The translations under genes were made by a program, and so were the position numbers. From Thiocystis violascens (GTDB lineage Bacteria; Pseudomonadota; Gammaproteobacteria; Chromatiales; Chromatiaceae), in assembly GCA_020721065.1 (NCBI GenBank), contig DYNM01000001.1, positions 1 to 64,000 on the forward strand: DNA of 64,000 nt, given 5' to 3'. The notes beneath the pieces are model-generated. The model saw nothing but the letters and a program-made list of their open reading frames with translations. It was not told the origin of the DNA and made no database searches. Of the stretch, positions 46,060 to 56,126 are shown piece by piece; within the stretch, counting starts at the first letter, position 1, and the number at the start of each line of letters is the position of its first letter.

Positions 46060-47280
46060 TTAATCCGCCGCTAAACCGAACGCCTCGTGCAATGTCCGCA
46101 CGCCAAGCTCCAGATATTTCTCATCAATCACCACCGAAATTTTAATTTCTGAAGTCGAAATCATGCGGATGTTAATTCCTTCTTTGGCGAGGCAACCAAA
46201 CATCTGGCTGGCAATGCCCGCGTGACTGCGCATTCCCACGCCCACCAGCGAAATTTTCACGATCTTGGCATCGCCCAACACCTGCCGCGCCCCCAGCGTG
46301 TGCGCCATCGCGTCGAGAATTTCCAGCGCCCGCGCATAATCGTTGCGATGCACCGTAAACGTAAAATCCGTCGTCGCCTCTTGCGCCCCGACATTTTGAA
46401 TAATCATATCCACTTCGATATTGGCCGCCGCAATCGGTCCCAAAATCTGATGCGCCACGCCCGGCTGATCCGGCACCCCCAGCACCGTCAACTTCGCTTC
46501 ATCCCGACTGAACGCAATCCCCGCAATTTTCGCGTCTTCCACACTCTCATCCTCAAACGTAATCAGCGTGCCCTCGCCGTCAATAAAACTGGAGAGCACC
46601 CGCAACGGAACCTGATATTTGCCCGCAAATTCCACCGAACGGATTTGCAACACCTTCGAGCCGAGGCTGGCCATCTCCAGCATTTCCTCAAAAGTAATGC
46701 GGTCGAGCTTACGCGCTCGCGGCTCCACTCGCGGATCGGTGGTGTAAACGCCATCGACATCGGTATAAATCTGGCATTCATCGGCTTTTAGCGCCGCCGC
46801 AATCGCCACTGCCGAAGTATCCGAACCGCCGCGCCCCAGCGTCGTGATGTCGCCGTGCTCATCAATGCCCTGAAAACCGGCGATCACCACCACCCGCCCG
46901 GCATCCAAATCCGCCTGCACCCGCGCTCCATCAATGTCCCGAATCCGCGCCTTGTTGTGCGCACTATCGGTCAAAATCTGCACCTGAGCGCCGGTGTACG
47001 ACCGCGCCGGACACTCCCGCGCCGCCAGCGCCATGCTCAACAACGCAATCGTCACCTGCTCGCCGGTGGACAGCAGCACATCCAACTCACGCGGCTCGGG
47101 ACGCGGCTGAATCTGTTTTGCCAGCCCCAGCAAACGATCCGTCTCACCCGACATCGCCGACAGCACCACCACCACCTGATGCCCCAGCGTCACCCAGCGT
47201 TGCACCCGCTCGGCAACGGCAGTGATGCGCTCCACGCTGCCGACCGAAGTTCCACCATATTTCTGCACAATCAACGCCAT
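46060..47280 (-). CDS. lysC: Aspartate kinase
   Basis: Phosphorylates aspartate at the entry to Lys, Thr and Met synthesis. The 406-residue monofunctional enzyme has VQKYGGTSVGSVERI, STGEQVTIALLSMAL, GFQGIDEHGDITTLGRGGSD and TDVDGVYTTDPRVEPRARKL. Two C-terminal ACT repeats follow (VLGVPDQPGVAHQILGPIAA; ISLVGVGMRSHAGIASQMFG), indicating lysine/threonine feedback control. It lies 47 bp after alaS, in the usual alaS-lysC-csrA order. Confidence 0.96.
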   Translation of the reverse strand: MALIVQKYGGTSVGSVERITAVAERVQRWVTLGHQVVVVLSAMSGETDRLLGLAKQIQPRPEPRELDVLLSTGEQVTIALLSMALAARECPARSYTGAQVQILTDSAHNKARIRDIDGARVQADLDAGRVVVIAGFQGIDEHGDITTLGRGGSDTSAVAIAAALKADECQIYTDVDGVYTTDPRVEPRARKLDRITFEEMLEMASLGSKVLQIRSVEFAGKYQVPLRVLSSFIDGEGTLITFEDESVEDAKIAGIAFSRDEAKLTVLGVPDQPGVAHQILGPIAAANIEVDMIIQNVGAQEATTDFTFTVHRNDYARALEILDAMAHTLGARQVLGDAKIVKISLVGVGMRSHAGIASQMFGCLAKEGINIRMISTSEIKISVVIDEKYLELGVRTLHEAFGLAAD

Positions 47281-47327
47281 CGTTTATTTCCAGTTGTCAG
47301 TTTGATGCCATTTTTAGAATGTCGTGA

Positions 47328-49940
47328 TCACGCGGCGGCGGCTGATTTGTCGCGCACCCAATTTGCCACCAGCGCCAGCGCCGCCGGTAAACCTGCCGGA
47401 TCAGTGCCGCCCGCCTGCGCCATATCGGGACGACCGCCGCCCTTGCCGCCAACCTGCGCTGCGACCACGCCGATCAACTCGCCAGCTTTGAAGCGATTGG
47501 TCAAATCTTTGGTCACACCCGCCACTAAACTGACTTTGCCATCAGCGACCGTCGCCAACACCACCACCGCCGAACCGAGTTTATCTTTCACTTGATCGAG
47601 CGTATCGCGCAGCGTTTTCGGCTCCGCGCCAGCCAGCTCCACCGCTAACACCTTGATTCCATTCACCAGCACTGCTTGACTCGCCACATCTTGCCCAGCA
47701 GCGGCAGCGAGCTTCGCTTTCAGTTGCGCCAGCTCCTTTTCCAAACGCCGACTGCGCTCCAGCAATTGCTCAACGCGCTCGCCAGCATCTTCGCGTCCGC
47801 CCTTGACCAATTCCGCCACGCGCAGCAGCCGCTCCTCATCTGCCGCAATCTCATTCAACGCAGTCGCGCCGGTCGTCGCCTCAATTCGTCGCACACCCGA
47901 CGCGATGCCCGTTTCGCTGAGAATTTTCACCAGCCCGATGTCGCCAACTGCCTTGACGTGCGTCCCGCCGCACAGCTCGGTCGAAAATTCGCCCATCCGC
48001 AGCACCCGCACCTGCGCGGCATATTTCTCGCCAAACAGCGCCATCGCACCGGTCGCCTTGGCATCGTCCAAACTCATAATCCGCGTTTCGACTAGATGAT
48101 TGGCGCGAACTTCGCGGTTAATCAACTGTTCAATGGTGCGCAACTGCTCGCGGCTGATCGGCGCAAAGTGTGAAAAATCAAAGCGTAAGCGCGTCGACCC
48201 GACTTGCGAGCCCTTTTGCTGCACATGTTCACCGAGCACTTGGCGCAGCGCCGCATGAAGCAAATGGGTTGCCGAATGATTCAGCGCGATGGCGTGACGA
48301 CGTTCGGCATCCACCCGCGCCGTCACTCGGTCGCCAACGGTCACTTGCCCAGCAGTGACGCGCCCGACGTGAATCACTGCGCCAGCGCCTTTTTTGTGCG
48401 TGTCCTGCACCTCAAACCGCGCCGCTTCCGTCGTCAGCTCGCCGCAATCGCCAACTTGACCGCCGGATTCACCATAAAACGGCGTTAAATCAAGCACAAC
48501 TAAACCGTCATCGCCGCTGTTGAGCGCGTCGCACGAGTGCCCGTCACGATACAGCGCCACCACCGTCGCCTCTTCCTGTAACCGCTCATAACCGCAGAAA
48601 TCGGTTTGACCTTGAATCTGAATCTCCAGCGCCTGCCCACCGCCGAACTGACTCGCGGCGCGTGCCCGTTCTTTTTGCTGCGCCATCGCCGCCTCAAAAC
48701 CCGCCATATCCAGCGTCAAGCCGCGCTCGCGGGCGATGTCAGCGGTGAGATCGGTCGGAAAACCAAAGGTGTCGTAGAGCTTGAACACGGTCGCGCCGGG
48801 AATTTGCTGGCTCATCAATCCGGCAATCGCCTCATCAAGAATGCGCATTCCGTGCTCCAGCGTTTCCGCAAAGCGTTGTTCTTCCTGCACAATCACGCGC
48901 TCAATCTGCGCTTGTTCCGTCACCAATTCGGGATACGCGCTGCCCATTTCCGCCACCAGCGCCGGCACGAGCTGATGAAAAAATGGCGTGGTACAGCCGA
49001 GCCGATGCCCGTGCCGAATCGCCCGCCGCATGATCCGCCGCAGCACATAACCGCGCCCTTCGTTGCTGGGCGTCACGCCATCCGCAATTAAAAACGCCGT
49101 CGAACGAATGTGATCAGCAATCACGCGCAGCGATTTGTCAGCGGGATCGGCGCAGTCGGTCAGCGCCGCTGCTGCCGCAATCAGGCGTTGAAACAGGTCA
49201 ATGTCATAATTGCTGTGAACGCCCTGCAACACCGCCGCCAGCCGTTCCAATCCCATGCCGGTATCGACCGACGGACGCGGCAGCGGCGTCAAATGCCCTT
49301 CCGCATCGCGGTTGAACTGCATGAATACGAGATTCCAAATCTCAACGTAGCGGTCGCCGTCTGCGTCCGCTGAACCGGGCGGACCGCCAGCGATGTCTGC
49401 GCCGTGATCGTAAAAAATCTCCGAGCACGGCCCGCACGGCCCGGTATCGCCCATTGACCAAAAGTTGTCTTTTGCGCCGCAGCGCGAAAACCGCGTCGGG
49501 TCAACGCCGATCTCGTGGAGCCAGATATTTGCTGCTTCGTCGTCGTCCTCAAACACCGTCACCCACAAGCGTTCGGGCGGCAGCGCCAGCACTTGTGTCA
49601 AATAATCCCACGCAAAACCAATGGCTTCGCGCTTGAAATAATCTCCGAAACTGAAATTGCCCAGCATTTCAAAAAAGGTGTGATGGCGAGCGGTGTAGCC
49701 AACGTTTTCCAAATCGTTGTGTTTACCGCCAGCGCGGACGCAGCGTTGCGAGGTCGTAGCGCGGACGTAATCGCGGCGCTCGCGGCCTAAAAACAGTTCT
49801 TTGAATTGCACCATGCCCGCGTTGGTAAATAGCAACGTCGGATCGTTGGCAGGCACCAGCGAGCTGGAGGCAACGCGCTCGTGTTGGTGGTGGGCGAAAT
49901 AGTCGAGAAAGCTGGCGCGGAGCGCGGCACTGGTGGTCAT
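47328..49940 (-). CDS. alaS: Alanine--tRNA ligase
   Basis: Charges tRNA-Ala and edits Ser/Gly. About 870 residues: class II catalytic core ([40 protein letters not shown]), editing domain with the zinc ligands ([16 protein letters not shown] and CGGTHV), and the C-terminal oligomerisation domain ending in the [13 protein letters not shown] motif. ATG at 49940 fits the family start ([14 protein letters not shown]); the frame is open 18 bp further. It follows recX by 31 bp. Confidence 0.96.
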   Translation of the reverse strand: MTTSAALRASFLDYFAHHQHERVASSSLVPANDPTLLFTNAGMVQFKELFLGRERRDYVRATTSQRCVRAGGKHNDLENVGYTARHHTFFEMLGNFSFGDYFKREAIGFAWDYLTQVLALPPERLWVTVFEDDDEAANIWLHEIGVDPTRFSRCGAKDNFWSMGDTGPCGPCSEIFYDHGADIAGGPPGSADADGDRYVEIWNLVFMQFNRDAEGHLTPLPRPSVDTGMGLERLAAVLQGVHSNYDIDLFQRLIAAAAALTDCADPADKSLRVIADHIRSTAFLIADGVTPSNEGRGYVLRRIMRRAIRHGHRLGCTTPFFHQLVPALVAEMGSAYPELVTEQAQIERVIVQEEQRFAETLEHGMRILDEAIAGLMSQQIPGATVFKLYDTFGFPTDLTADIARERGLTLDMAGFEAAMAQQKERARAASQFGGGQALEIQIQGQTDFCGYERLQEEATVVALYRDGHSCDALNSGDDGLVVLDLTPFYGESGGQVGDCGELTTEAARFEVQDTHKKGAGAVIHVGRVTAGQVTVGDRVTARVDAERRHAIALNHSATHLLHAALRQVLGEHVQQKGSQVGSTRLRFDFSHFAPISREQLRTIEQLINREVRANHLVETRIMSLDDAKATGAMALFGEKYAAQVRVLRMGEFSTELCGGTHVKAVGDIGLVKILSETGIASGVRRIEATTGATALNEIAADEERLLRVAELVKGGREDAGERVEQLLERSRRLEKELAQLKAKLAAAAGQDVASQAVLVNGIKVLAVELAGAEPKTLRDTLDQVKDKLGSAVVVLATVADGKVSLVAGVTKDLTNRFKAGELIGVVAAQVGGKGGGRPDMAQAGGTDPAGLPAALALVANWVRDKSAAAA

Positions 49941-49971
49941 GGTCAAAACGTCTCGCAAATGTCCTGTTTAA

Positions 49972-50418
49972 TCAGCGCAATACGCGCACAATTAAATCTA
50001 TCGGAAAACCGCGCTGTTCGAGAAAACGAGCGCGGCGGCCATAATCGGCGCGGTCAAGCGGTGGAGAGTCGCCAAAACGCCGCGCACACACGTTGGCGAG
50101 ACACTGCGCCCACTCCTCACGCTGCGGCGCCAGCGCGTCATCAATCAGGTCGTCGGTCAAACCTTTATCGCGCAATTCAGCACGAATGCGGCGCGGCCCA
50201 AAACCTTTATTCATCCGCTCGGCGGTATAACGCGCCGCCAACCGCGCTTCATTCAAATAATCATGGGCTTCCAATTGCGCAAGCACCGGCGCAATCGCCG
50301 CCAATTCAAACCCGCGCTGCGTGAGTTTGCGGGTTAATTCCAAACGGCTGTGCTCGCGCTGCGCCAGCAAACGCAACGCGGTATTTTCAAGTGCTGGCGC
50401 GGGGTCGGCAGTTGCCAT
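49972..50418 (-). CDS. recX: Regulatory protein RecX
   Basis: Binds RecA filaments and limits their growth. The roughly 148-residue protein is made of three-helix RecX repeats: ALRLLAQREHSRLELTRKL, LAARYTAERMNKGFGPRRIR and RARFLEQRGFPIDLIVRVL. It starts at ATG 50418, 17 bp after the recA stop, and is thus expressed by read-through from recA as in most relatives. Confidence 0.93.
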   Translation of the reverse strand: MATADPAPALENTALRLLAQREHSRLELTRKLTQRGFELAAIAPVLAQLEAHDYLNEARLAARYTAERMNKGFGPRRIRAELRDKGLTDDLIDDALAPQREEWAQCLANVCARRFGDSPPLDRADYGRRARFLEQRGFPIDLIVRVLR

Positions 50419-50435
50419 GATTTTAACGTGATAAT

Positions 50436-51464
50436 TCAAAGATCATCGGTTGGCGCAGCTTCGCTGGCACCAGCAGCGGGCAATAATTTAGCGCGAATCT
50501 TGGCTTCAATTGACTGCGCCATTGCTGGATTATCACACAGATAATTACGGACATTATCTTTGCCTTGTCCAATCCGATTGCCATCATAACTATACCAAGC
50601 GCCAGATTTTTCTACGAAACCTTCCGCTACGCCGATGTCAATAATTTCGCCTTCGCGGGAAATGCCGTGCCCATACAGAATATCAAACTCAGCTTGGCGA
50701 AAAGGTGGCGCGACTTTATTTTTAACCACCTTGACTTTAGTTTCGCTGCCGATAATTTCATCACCCTTTTTGATATTACCGGTGCGGCGAATATCCAACC
50801 GCACTGACGCATAAAACTTCAGCGCATTGCCGCCAGTTGTGGTTTCAGGAGATCCAAACATCACCCCAATTTTCATGCGGATTTGGTTAATAAAAATCAC
50901 GCAACAATTCGAGCGATTGATATTGCCAGTTAATTTGCGCAATGCCTGCGACATTAACCGCGCATGAAGACCCATGTGCGAATCGCCCATTTCGCCCTCA
51001 ATTTCTGCCTTTGGCGTCAATGCGGCAACCGAATCAACCACAACCACATCCAGCGCCCCAGAACGCACCAACATATCTGTCACTTCCAGCGCCTGCTCGC
51101 CGGTATCCGGTTGAGAAACCAGCAAATCTTTCATATTAACGCCGAGCTTTTCCGCATATCCCGCATCCAGCGCGTGCTCGGCATCGACGAATGCCGCCGT
51201 CCCGCCGAGCTTTTGCGCTTCGGCAATAATATGTAGCGTCAATGTAGTTTTACCGGACGATTCCGGACCATAAATCTCAATCACCCGCCCTTTTGGAATG
51301 CCGCCGATACCGAGCGCCAAATCAAGACCGAGCGAGCCGGTCGAAATCGCCTCAATATTGCGCACTGCGCCGGTGTCGCCCATGCGCATCACCGTACCCT
51401 TGCCAAATTGCTTATCAATTTGCGCCAGCGCAGCAGTCAACGCTTTTCTGCGATTTTCATCCAT
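50436..51464 (-). CDS. recA: Recombinase RecA
   Basis: DNA strand-exchange ATPase and co-protease of the SOS response. The 342-residue protein starts [20 protein letters not shown] at 51464, ten bases after a GGAG. Walker A is GPESSGKTT, with [34 protein letters not shown], the L2 loop [20 protein letters not shown] and the C-terminal MNDQ-like core. The C-terminus carries fewer acids (AAPTDDL) than the E. coli protein. I found no CTGT-N8-ACAG LexA box in the upstream 230 bp. Confidence 0.97.
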   Translation of the reverse strand: MDENRRKALTAALAQIDKQFGKGTVMRMGDTGAVRNIEAISTGSLGLDLALGIGGIPKGRVIEIYGPESSGKTTLTLHIIAEAQKLGGTAAFVDAEHALDAGYAEKLGVNMKDLLVSQPDTGEQALEVTDMLVRSGALDVVVVDSVAALTPKAEIEGEMGDSHMGLHARLMSQALRKLTGNINRSNCCVIFINQIRMKIGVMFGSPETTTGGNALKFYASVRLDIRRTGNIKKGDEIIGSETKVKVVKNKVAPPFRQAEFDILYGHGISREGEIIDIGVAEGFVEKSGAWYSYDGNRIGQGKDNVRNYLCDNPAMAQSIEAKIRAKLLPAAGASEAAPTDDL

Positions 51465-51748
51465 CTCGATCTCCGTTAAGTCACTGATCCCAAGGGTTAA
51501 ATTGCAAAAGTGGTGCGCCGGTTGCCGCGCCATGTCAGCTTTTTTTCGCGTCTGCGCAAGCGGCGAATTATGGCACACCGACGCCAACAGCGGCAGTTGC
51601 GTGCCTCATCTGTTTGCATTGCGTTGATTTTACCATTCAGAAATCAACGCTGTGATTCATTTCATTAGCGGGTTCTGAAATTCTTGATCTGTTAAAAAGA
51701 ATGATACTATTCAAAGTGCGTCTACATTTTTTATCTTTTGGAGCAAAC

Positions 51749-52159
51749 ATGATGTTATCAAATGAAGAACTGGATCGTTGGTTATCCACCGTGTTTCATT
51801 ATGTCGAAAAAGCAGTATTGGTCTTGGTAGGAGGTCTGGCGCTGATTGGAATTGGGCAGTTGATTTTTGACATCATGCAGCAGGGCAACATTCAGTTACA
51901 GGATTTGCTGATGATGTTTATTTTTATTGAAATCATGGCAATGGCGAACATCTATTTTGTGCGCCGCAGCGTGCCCTTTACCTATCCGATGTTTATTGCC
52001 GTGACCGCATTATCACGCTTAATTGTATTGCAAGGTAAAAACATCGCGCCGGAAAATTTGCTGTATGAAAGTGGAGCAATTTTATTAGTGAGTATTGCAA
52101 TTTTAGTGTTGCGCTTTAGCCAACGCCATTGTTTAGGTGAGGAAAGCGAAGATCGCTGA
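51749..52159 (+). CDS. PsiE-family membrane protein
   Basis: A 136-residue protein with four hydrophobic segments, starting MMLSNEELDRWLSTVFHYVE after a GGAG at 51740-51743. The blocks KAVLVLVGGLALIGIGQLIF, DLLMMFIFIEIMAMANIYFV and ILLVSIAILVLRFSQ resemble the phosphate-starvation-inducible PsiE family. The role is unknown; E. coli psiE responds to PhoB and CRP. It is divergent from recA and monocistronic, ending in a terminator. No Pho box was identified. Confidence 0.82.
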   Translation: MMLSNEELDRWLSTVFHYVEKAVLVLVGGLALIGIGQLIFDIMQQGNIQLQDLLMMFIFIEIMAMANIYFVRRSVPFTYPMFIAVTALSRLIVLQGKNIAPENLLYESGAILLVSIAILVLRFSQRHCLGEESEDR

Positions 52160-52175
52160 TCGTGATCCAGATATA

Positions 52176-52204
52176 AAAAAACCAGCCATCACGCTGGTTT
52201 TTTA
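52176..52204. terminator. Bidirectional terminator between psiE and tRNA-Arg
   Basis: AAACCAGC-catcac-GCTGGTTT stem (52178-52200) with A and T runs, serving psiE on the plus strand and the tRNA-Arg/bchP transcript on the minus strand. Confidence 0.88.
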
Positions 52205-52223
52205 CTTTTAGTGCAAACTGCTG

Positions 52224-52300
52224 TGGTGCCCTTGACAGGAATTGAACCTGTGACCTACCGCTTAGGAGGCGATCGCTCTATCCAACTGAGCTACAAGGGC
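52224..52300 (-). tRNA. tRNA-Arg (anticodon CCU)
   Basis: The minus strand begins GCCCTTGTAGCTCAGTTGG, has the loop CTCCTAA (anticodon CCU), T-arm GGTTCAATTCC and acceptor CAAGGGC with discriminator A and encoded CCA. It starts only 23 bp after the bchP stop with no terminator between, so it may be part of the ppsR-bchG-bchP transcript. Confidence 0.95.
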
Positions 52301-52323
52301 AAAACCAATTCCTTAAAACAGAT

Positions 52324-53517
52324 TCAAGAACGCGGTGACACAATGCCTAATAAATGCGCCATATCTTTAAAGAAAATCCGCAAATGCGCACCCGGTCGCG
52401 CTTTCACCAGCCGTTTATTCATATACGCTTCCCACGTTAGATATTGAATATCGGGATCAGCGCATAAACTGACAAAACGCTCGCGCCGTTTGTCATTCGC
52501 ATACCAAAATCGCTGCATAATGCCCAATACCCAAAACACTTTACCGTGCGCCTTCATAAACTTTTTCCGCGCCGTTTGCAGCGCTGCCGCTTTGCCGGTG
52601 GTCAAGAATTCCGCCACCGCTTCACCCGCCAAGCGTCCGCCAGCCAGCGCGTAATAAATGCCTTCACCCGACGCTGGTGCGACCACGCCCGCTGCATCGC
52701 CAGCCAGCACGATGTCGCGTCCGTTATCCCAACAGCGCAGCGGTTCCAACGGAATCGGCGCACCTTCACGGCGCAGCGTTTCCGCGTCGGCTAATCCGGC
52801 GCGACGGCGTAATTCGGTGCAGGCCGAGCGCAGCGAAAATCCCTCAACCGCCGTGCCAACGCCGACGCTGACGGTCGCGCCGTGCGGAAACACCCAGCCG
52901 TAAAAGTCTGGCGAAATGTCGCCTTGATAATAAACGTCGCAGCGGGTGCCATCGAAACCCGCCGGCGTGCGCACGATTTCGTGATACGCGGAAACAAACT
53001 TCATCCCTTCCGAGCCGGGAATGCACTGCTTGGCAACTGAGGAATGTGCGCCATCTGCGCCAATCACCGCTCGCGCCCGCACCCGCTCGGAATCGCTGCC
53101 GCTGCGCCCTTGACCGGGGCGATAACACACCAGCGCCGTGCCGTCCGTATCGCGTTCAATCTGCTCAAAGGTGCCGATGCGCCGCGTCGCGCCAGCAGTC
53201 GCTGCCCGCTCGCGCAGCCACTCATCAAAATGCTCCCGATCCACCATCCCGACGTAGCCGCCGTTGATCGGCATGTCCACCGTGCGATCCGTCGGCGACA
53301 CCATCCGTGCCGAATTGACCTGACTCGCCAGCATAGATTCGGGAATATCAAACTCGCGCATCGCTTGCGGCGGAATCGCGCCGCCACAGGGTTTGATCCG
53401 CCCAGCGCGATCCAGCAACAGCACCGAGCGCCCCAGTTTGGCGAGATCGGTTGCCGCCGTCGCGCCAGCGGGACCGCCGCCAATCACGACTACATCAAAG
53501 GTTTCAAGGTTGCTCAT
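52324..53517 (-). CDS. bchP: Geranylgeranyl diphosphate/bacteriochlorophyllide reductase BchP
   Basis: Reduces the geranylgeranyl tail of bacteriochlorophyll to phytyl in three NADPH-dependent steps. The 397-residue flavoprotein starts at ATG 53517. FAD motif: DVVVIGGGPAGATAATDLA; then RIKPCGGAIPPQAMREF, VGMVDREHFDEWLRERA, IGADGAHSSVAKQ, DFYGWVFPHGATVSVGVGT and VLAGDAAGVVAPASGEGIYY. These distinguish BchP/ChlP from other geranylgeranyl reductases. Third gene of the ppsR-bchG-bchP operon. Confidence 0.95.
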   Translation of the reverse strand: MSNLETFDVVVIGGGPAGATAATDLAKLGRSVLLLDRAGRIKPCGGAIPPQAMREFDIPESMLASQVNSARMVSPTDRTVDMPINGGYVGMVDREHFDEWLRERAATAGATRRIGTFEQIERDTDGTALVCYRPGQGRSGSDSERVRARAVIGADGAHSSVAKQCIPGSEGMKFVSAYHEIVRTPAGFDGTRCDVYYQGDISPDFYGWVFPHGATVSVGVGTAVEGFSLRSACTELRRRAGLADAETLRREGAPIPLEPLRCWDNGRDIVLAGDAAGVVAPASGEGIYYALAGGRLAGEAVAEFLTTGKAAALQTARKKFMKAHGKVFWVLGIMQRFWYANDKRRERFVSLCADPDIQYLTWEAYMNKRLVKARPGAHLRIFFKDMAHLLGIVSPRS

Positions 53518-53560
53518 AAACGCAGAATCCGTGATTAAATTTGCTAAATGATCAAAATAA

Positions 53561-54472
53561 TCAAACTGTTGTTGCCATACCGCGCACCGCAAAGGCGCTA
53601 ATCATCATGCCGGTGACATACACGCTCACGCCCAAGCCGCTAAACCACGTCGCCCGCTCACGCGGACTGCCGAGAAAACGCACCATCAGCGCCACTTGAA
53701 TCAGCAGAATGATGCCAACTGCCGCTGCGTGAACCGGTTTGTCCCATGAATACAACAGCGCGATCACCACCACCTGCGGCAGTCCCATCACCAGACAAGC
53801 GACTCGCGCTGCGCCGTCCACGCCGAGCTGCACCGGCAGCGAGCGCACACCCATTTGAATGTCGCCCTCAATCGCTTTGAAATCGTTGAGGGTCATAATG
53901 CCGTGAGCGCCGAGGCTGTAGAGCAGCGCCAGCGCCAGAATCGGCCATTCCGGCATCGCGCCGCCGATCATCAACGTCGCGCCGGTGAACCACGCCAACC
54001 CTTCATACGAAATGCCCGCCGCCAGATTGCCCCACCAGCCATTGGCTTTCAGACGCAACGGCGGGGCGCTGTAAATCCACGCAATCGTCATTCCGATCAA
54101 CGCCGCGCCAAATACCCAAGTGCCGAGAAAATAAGCCAAAGTCAGCGACACTGCCGTCCAAATCAGCGACAGATAAAAGCCCCATTTGCCGGGAATGCGT
54201 CCCGACGGAATTGGGCGATATGGCTCGTTAATCGCGTCCACGTCGCGGTCGTACCAATCGTTGACGACCTGACTGGTGGCGCACATCAGCGGCCCCGCAA
54301 AGACGATGCCGATCAACACCAGCAGCCACTGCGCAGCAATCGGCTGACCGGAGGAAACGACGCCGCAGGTAAATGCCCACATCGGCGGAAACCATGTAAT
54401 TGGATGCAACACTTCGAGAATCGCCGCTGGCGCGGGATAGCTGCGCGGCAACACTTGCGGAGAATGATTCAT
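53561..54472 (-). CDS. bchG: Bacteriochlorophyll synthase BchG
   Basis: Membrane prenyltransferase that esterifies bacteriochlorophyllide with geranylgeranyl diphosphate. The 303-residue UbiA-type protein has about eight membrane helices. The first Asp-rich motif is NDWYDRDVDAINEPYRPIPS, typical of chlorophyll synthases; the second is LNDFKAIEGDIQMGVRSLPV. Other marks: YSAPPLRLKANGWWGN and the family end near the C-terminus. It lies 12 bp after ppsR and 43 bp before bchP. Confidence 0.95.
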   Translation of the reverse strand: MNHSPQVLPRSYPAPAAILEVLHPITWFPPMWAFTCGVVSSGQPIAAQWLLVLIGIVFAGPLMCATSQVVNDWYDRDVDAINEPYRPIPSGRIPGKWGFYLSLIWTAVSLTLAYFLGTWVFGAALIGMTIAWIYSAPPLRLKANGWWGNLAAGISYEGLAWFTGATLMIGGAMPEWPILALALLYSLGAHGIMTLNDFKAIEGDIQMGVRSLPVQLGVDGAARVACLVMGLPQVVVIALLYSWDKPVHAAAVGIILLIQVALMVRFLGSPRERATWFSGLGVSVYVTGMMISAFAVRGMATTV

Positions 54473-54484
54473 GCAGAAAACCTA

Positions 54485-55924
54485 TCAGGAGTGATGTTTG
54501 TGGTCGGCGGCGGGCGCATCGGGCGTGTGGTCAGCAACAATGCCGTAACGGTCGATTTTGACGTACAGACTTTGGCGGCTCAACCCAAGCAATTCGGCCG
54601 CAGAAGCGCGATTGTCGCCGGTCAATTTCAGCGCCGCTTCAATGCACAGCCGCTCAATCGTATCGGTCGATTCGCGCACCAATTCCTTTAGCGGCACCCG
54701 TCCCACCCGCTCGGTTAATTGATCCAGCCAGCGCGTTTGTTCGGGGCTGATGGGCTGCTCACTACTCAACCGCCGCCCGACATCGCGGATGAAAAAACCA
54801 AAATAGGGACGCTCACCGCTGTGGACGGCGGCAGCAGAAATCTCCACTTCTGTCGTCGAGCCGTATTCGCCGCGCAACATGGTGGCAAATAAACGCACGG
54901 TGACATGCTGGCGCAGGTTCGCCATCAACACGTTGAGATCGACGCCGGGACGACCGAGCCAGCGATCCAGCGATTCGCCGCGTGCCTGCTGTTCGGTGGC
55001 GATTTCCGCCAAACTCAAAAAGGTGCTGTTAGCGGTGAGAATGCGCCCATCCGCGTCAGTGATGACCACGCCATCGGGCGCATTTTCGAGCACCCGCAAA
55101 TAACGCGCTTTGGTTTCCGGCAACACGGCGCTGCTCGCATCCGCCAGCAACGGCGATAACCGCACCAATAAAAAGGTCACGTTTTCTTGGCGCAGCAGCG
55201 ACGCCGACACGAGGAATTCTTGCAAGCTATCAATCAACCGCGCTCGCACATCATCAGCGCGACCGGCTGCCCGCACTCCGGCGAGTAACCCGTTGATTGC
55301 TTGGGTGCTTTCAGGATCAAAGCCTTCAGGAAATGGACGCCCGATGACGCGAGTTGGCGTCTCACCGAGCAGTTGACCGGCAGCGGGATTGACTTCCACC
55401 ACGCGCTGCGTGGGCGCATCAATGATGAGGATGGCTTCAGAAACCATCCGAAACAGCAGCCGATAACGGGTTTCGACCTGCCGGAAGCGCCAATAATCAC
55501 GCTCCAACGCTTGCTGCGCATCGACGAGTTGCTGTTGCAACGCTGCCATGCCCTGCAAATTGCGGCCAATGGCAATCACCACTCCCGAATCAGTCAGTCG
55601 CAGCGCCCGATATTGAATGGGAATATCGCTGCCGCGCAGCGAGGGATGATTGATCTGGCGCCAGCGCGTCATTTCATGGGTGTGCGATTCAGCAAGCAGG
55701 GCTTCGAGATTGAGACGACTTTCTGGTGACACGGTTGTCAACCATGGCTGCCCAATCCAATCGGCGCTGAAATCCGCCTGCAAATCGGCGCTGCCAAAGA
55801 TCACATCGCTGATCACGCCGTGAGGATCGACGACAACAGCGATGTCAGCCATGCCTTCAATAAGGGCGGCTGCTGTCTTGGCGTCAAGGCTGCAAGTCAA
55901 CCCTTGTTGTATTGGATTTAGCAA
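54485..55924 (-). CDS. ppsR: PpsR/CrtJ-type transcriptional regulator of photosynthesis genes
   Basis: A redox/light-responsive repressor of bch, crt and puc genes. The 479-residue protein has an N-terminal PAS-like region, a Q-linker coil (LQQQLVDAQQALERDYWRF), two PAS domains (YRLLFRMVSEAILIID; YLRVLENAPDGVVITDADGR) and a Fis-type HTH (ASAAELLGLSRQSLYVKIDR). Cys is present in the HTH (RLCIEAALKL), like CrtJ Cys420, but none in the middle of the protein. Start: TTG at 55924, eight bases after GGGAGG; a TTG at 55960 lacks such a site. Divergent from bchF. Confidence 0.92.
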   Translation of the reverse strand: MLNPIQQGLTCSLDAKTAAALIEGMADIAVVVDPHGVISDVIFGSADLQADFSADWIGQPWLTTVSPESRLNLEALLAESHTHEMTRWRQINHPSLRGSDIPIQYRALRLTDSGVVIAIGRNLQGMAALQQQLVDAQQALERDYWRFRQVETRYRLLFRMVSEAILIIDAPTQRVVEVNPAAGQLLGETPTRVIGRPFPEGFDPESTQAINGLLAGVRAAGRADDVRARLIDSLQEFLVSASLLRQENVTFLLVRLSPLLADASSAVLPETKARYLRVLENAPDGVVITDADGRILTANSTFLSLAEIATEQQARGESLDRWLGRPGVDLNVLMANLRQHVTVRLFATMLRGEYGSTTEVEISAAAVHSGERPYFGFFIRDVGRRLSSEQPISPEQTRWLDQLTERVGRVPLKELVRESTDTIERLCIEAALKLTGDNRASAAELLGLSRQSLYVKIDRYGIVADHTPDAPAADHKHHS

Positions 55925-56048
55925 CCAGACCACCTCCCTTTCTTGCTTGCTTTTTTTCAATCCTGAGTTGTGATGAGCAACCGAAAAGCGGAAAAATCCA
56001 ATGGCAAGTGTTCACAACCACACTGCCGCTCATGCCAACTCGCTCTAT

Positions 56049-56066
56049 TGTGGTAGCTTGTGTACA
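56049..56066. promoter_or_regulatory. Putative PpsR operator (TGT-N12-ACA) between ppsR and bchF
   Basis: TGT-ggtagcttgtgt-ACA matches the PpsR/CrtJ consensus exactly. A near-match, TGT-N12-ACG, follows at 56069-56086. PpsR/CrtJ usually binds pairs of such sites cooperatively. The sites lie 31 and 11 bp upstream of the proposed -35 of the bchF promoter. The rest of 55961-56274 contains no gene. Confidence 0.55.
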
Positions 56067-56096
56067 GTTGTCAAGTTAGCTTTACGTTAAGCACTG

Positions 56097-56126
56097 TTGA
56101 CAACTTGCTGAAAAGCAGACTAGATT
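56097..56126 (+). promoter_or_regulatory. Sigma70-like promoter for the bchF-N-B-H-L operon
   Basis: TTGACA (56097-56102), an 18-bp spacer and TAGATT (56121-56126). The -35 lies inside one arm of an inverted repeat GTTGTCAA (56067-56074) / TTGACAAC (56097-56104), so an operator protein bound there would block polymerase. The leader to the bchF ATG would be about 140 nt. Confidence 0.5.

Noticed and set aside
51465..51748. LexA box in the recA-psiE gap
   Set aside because: No CTGT-N8-ACAG pattern present; SOS control cannot be claimed from sequence.
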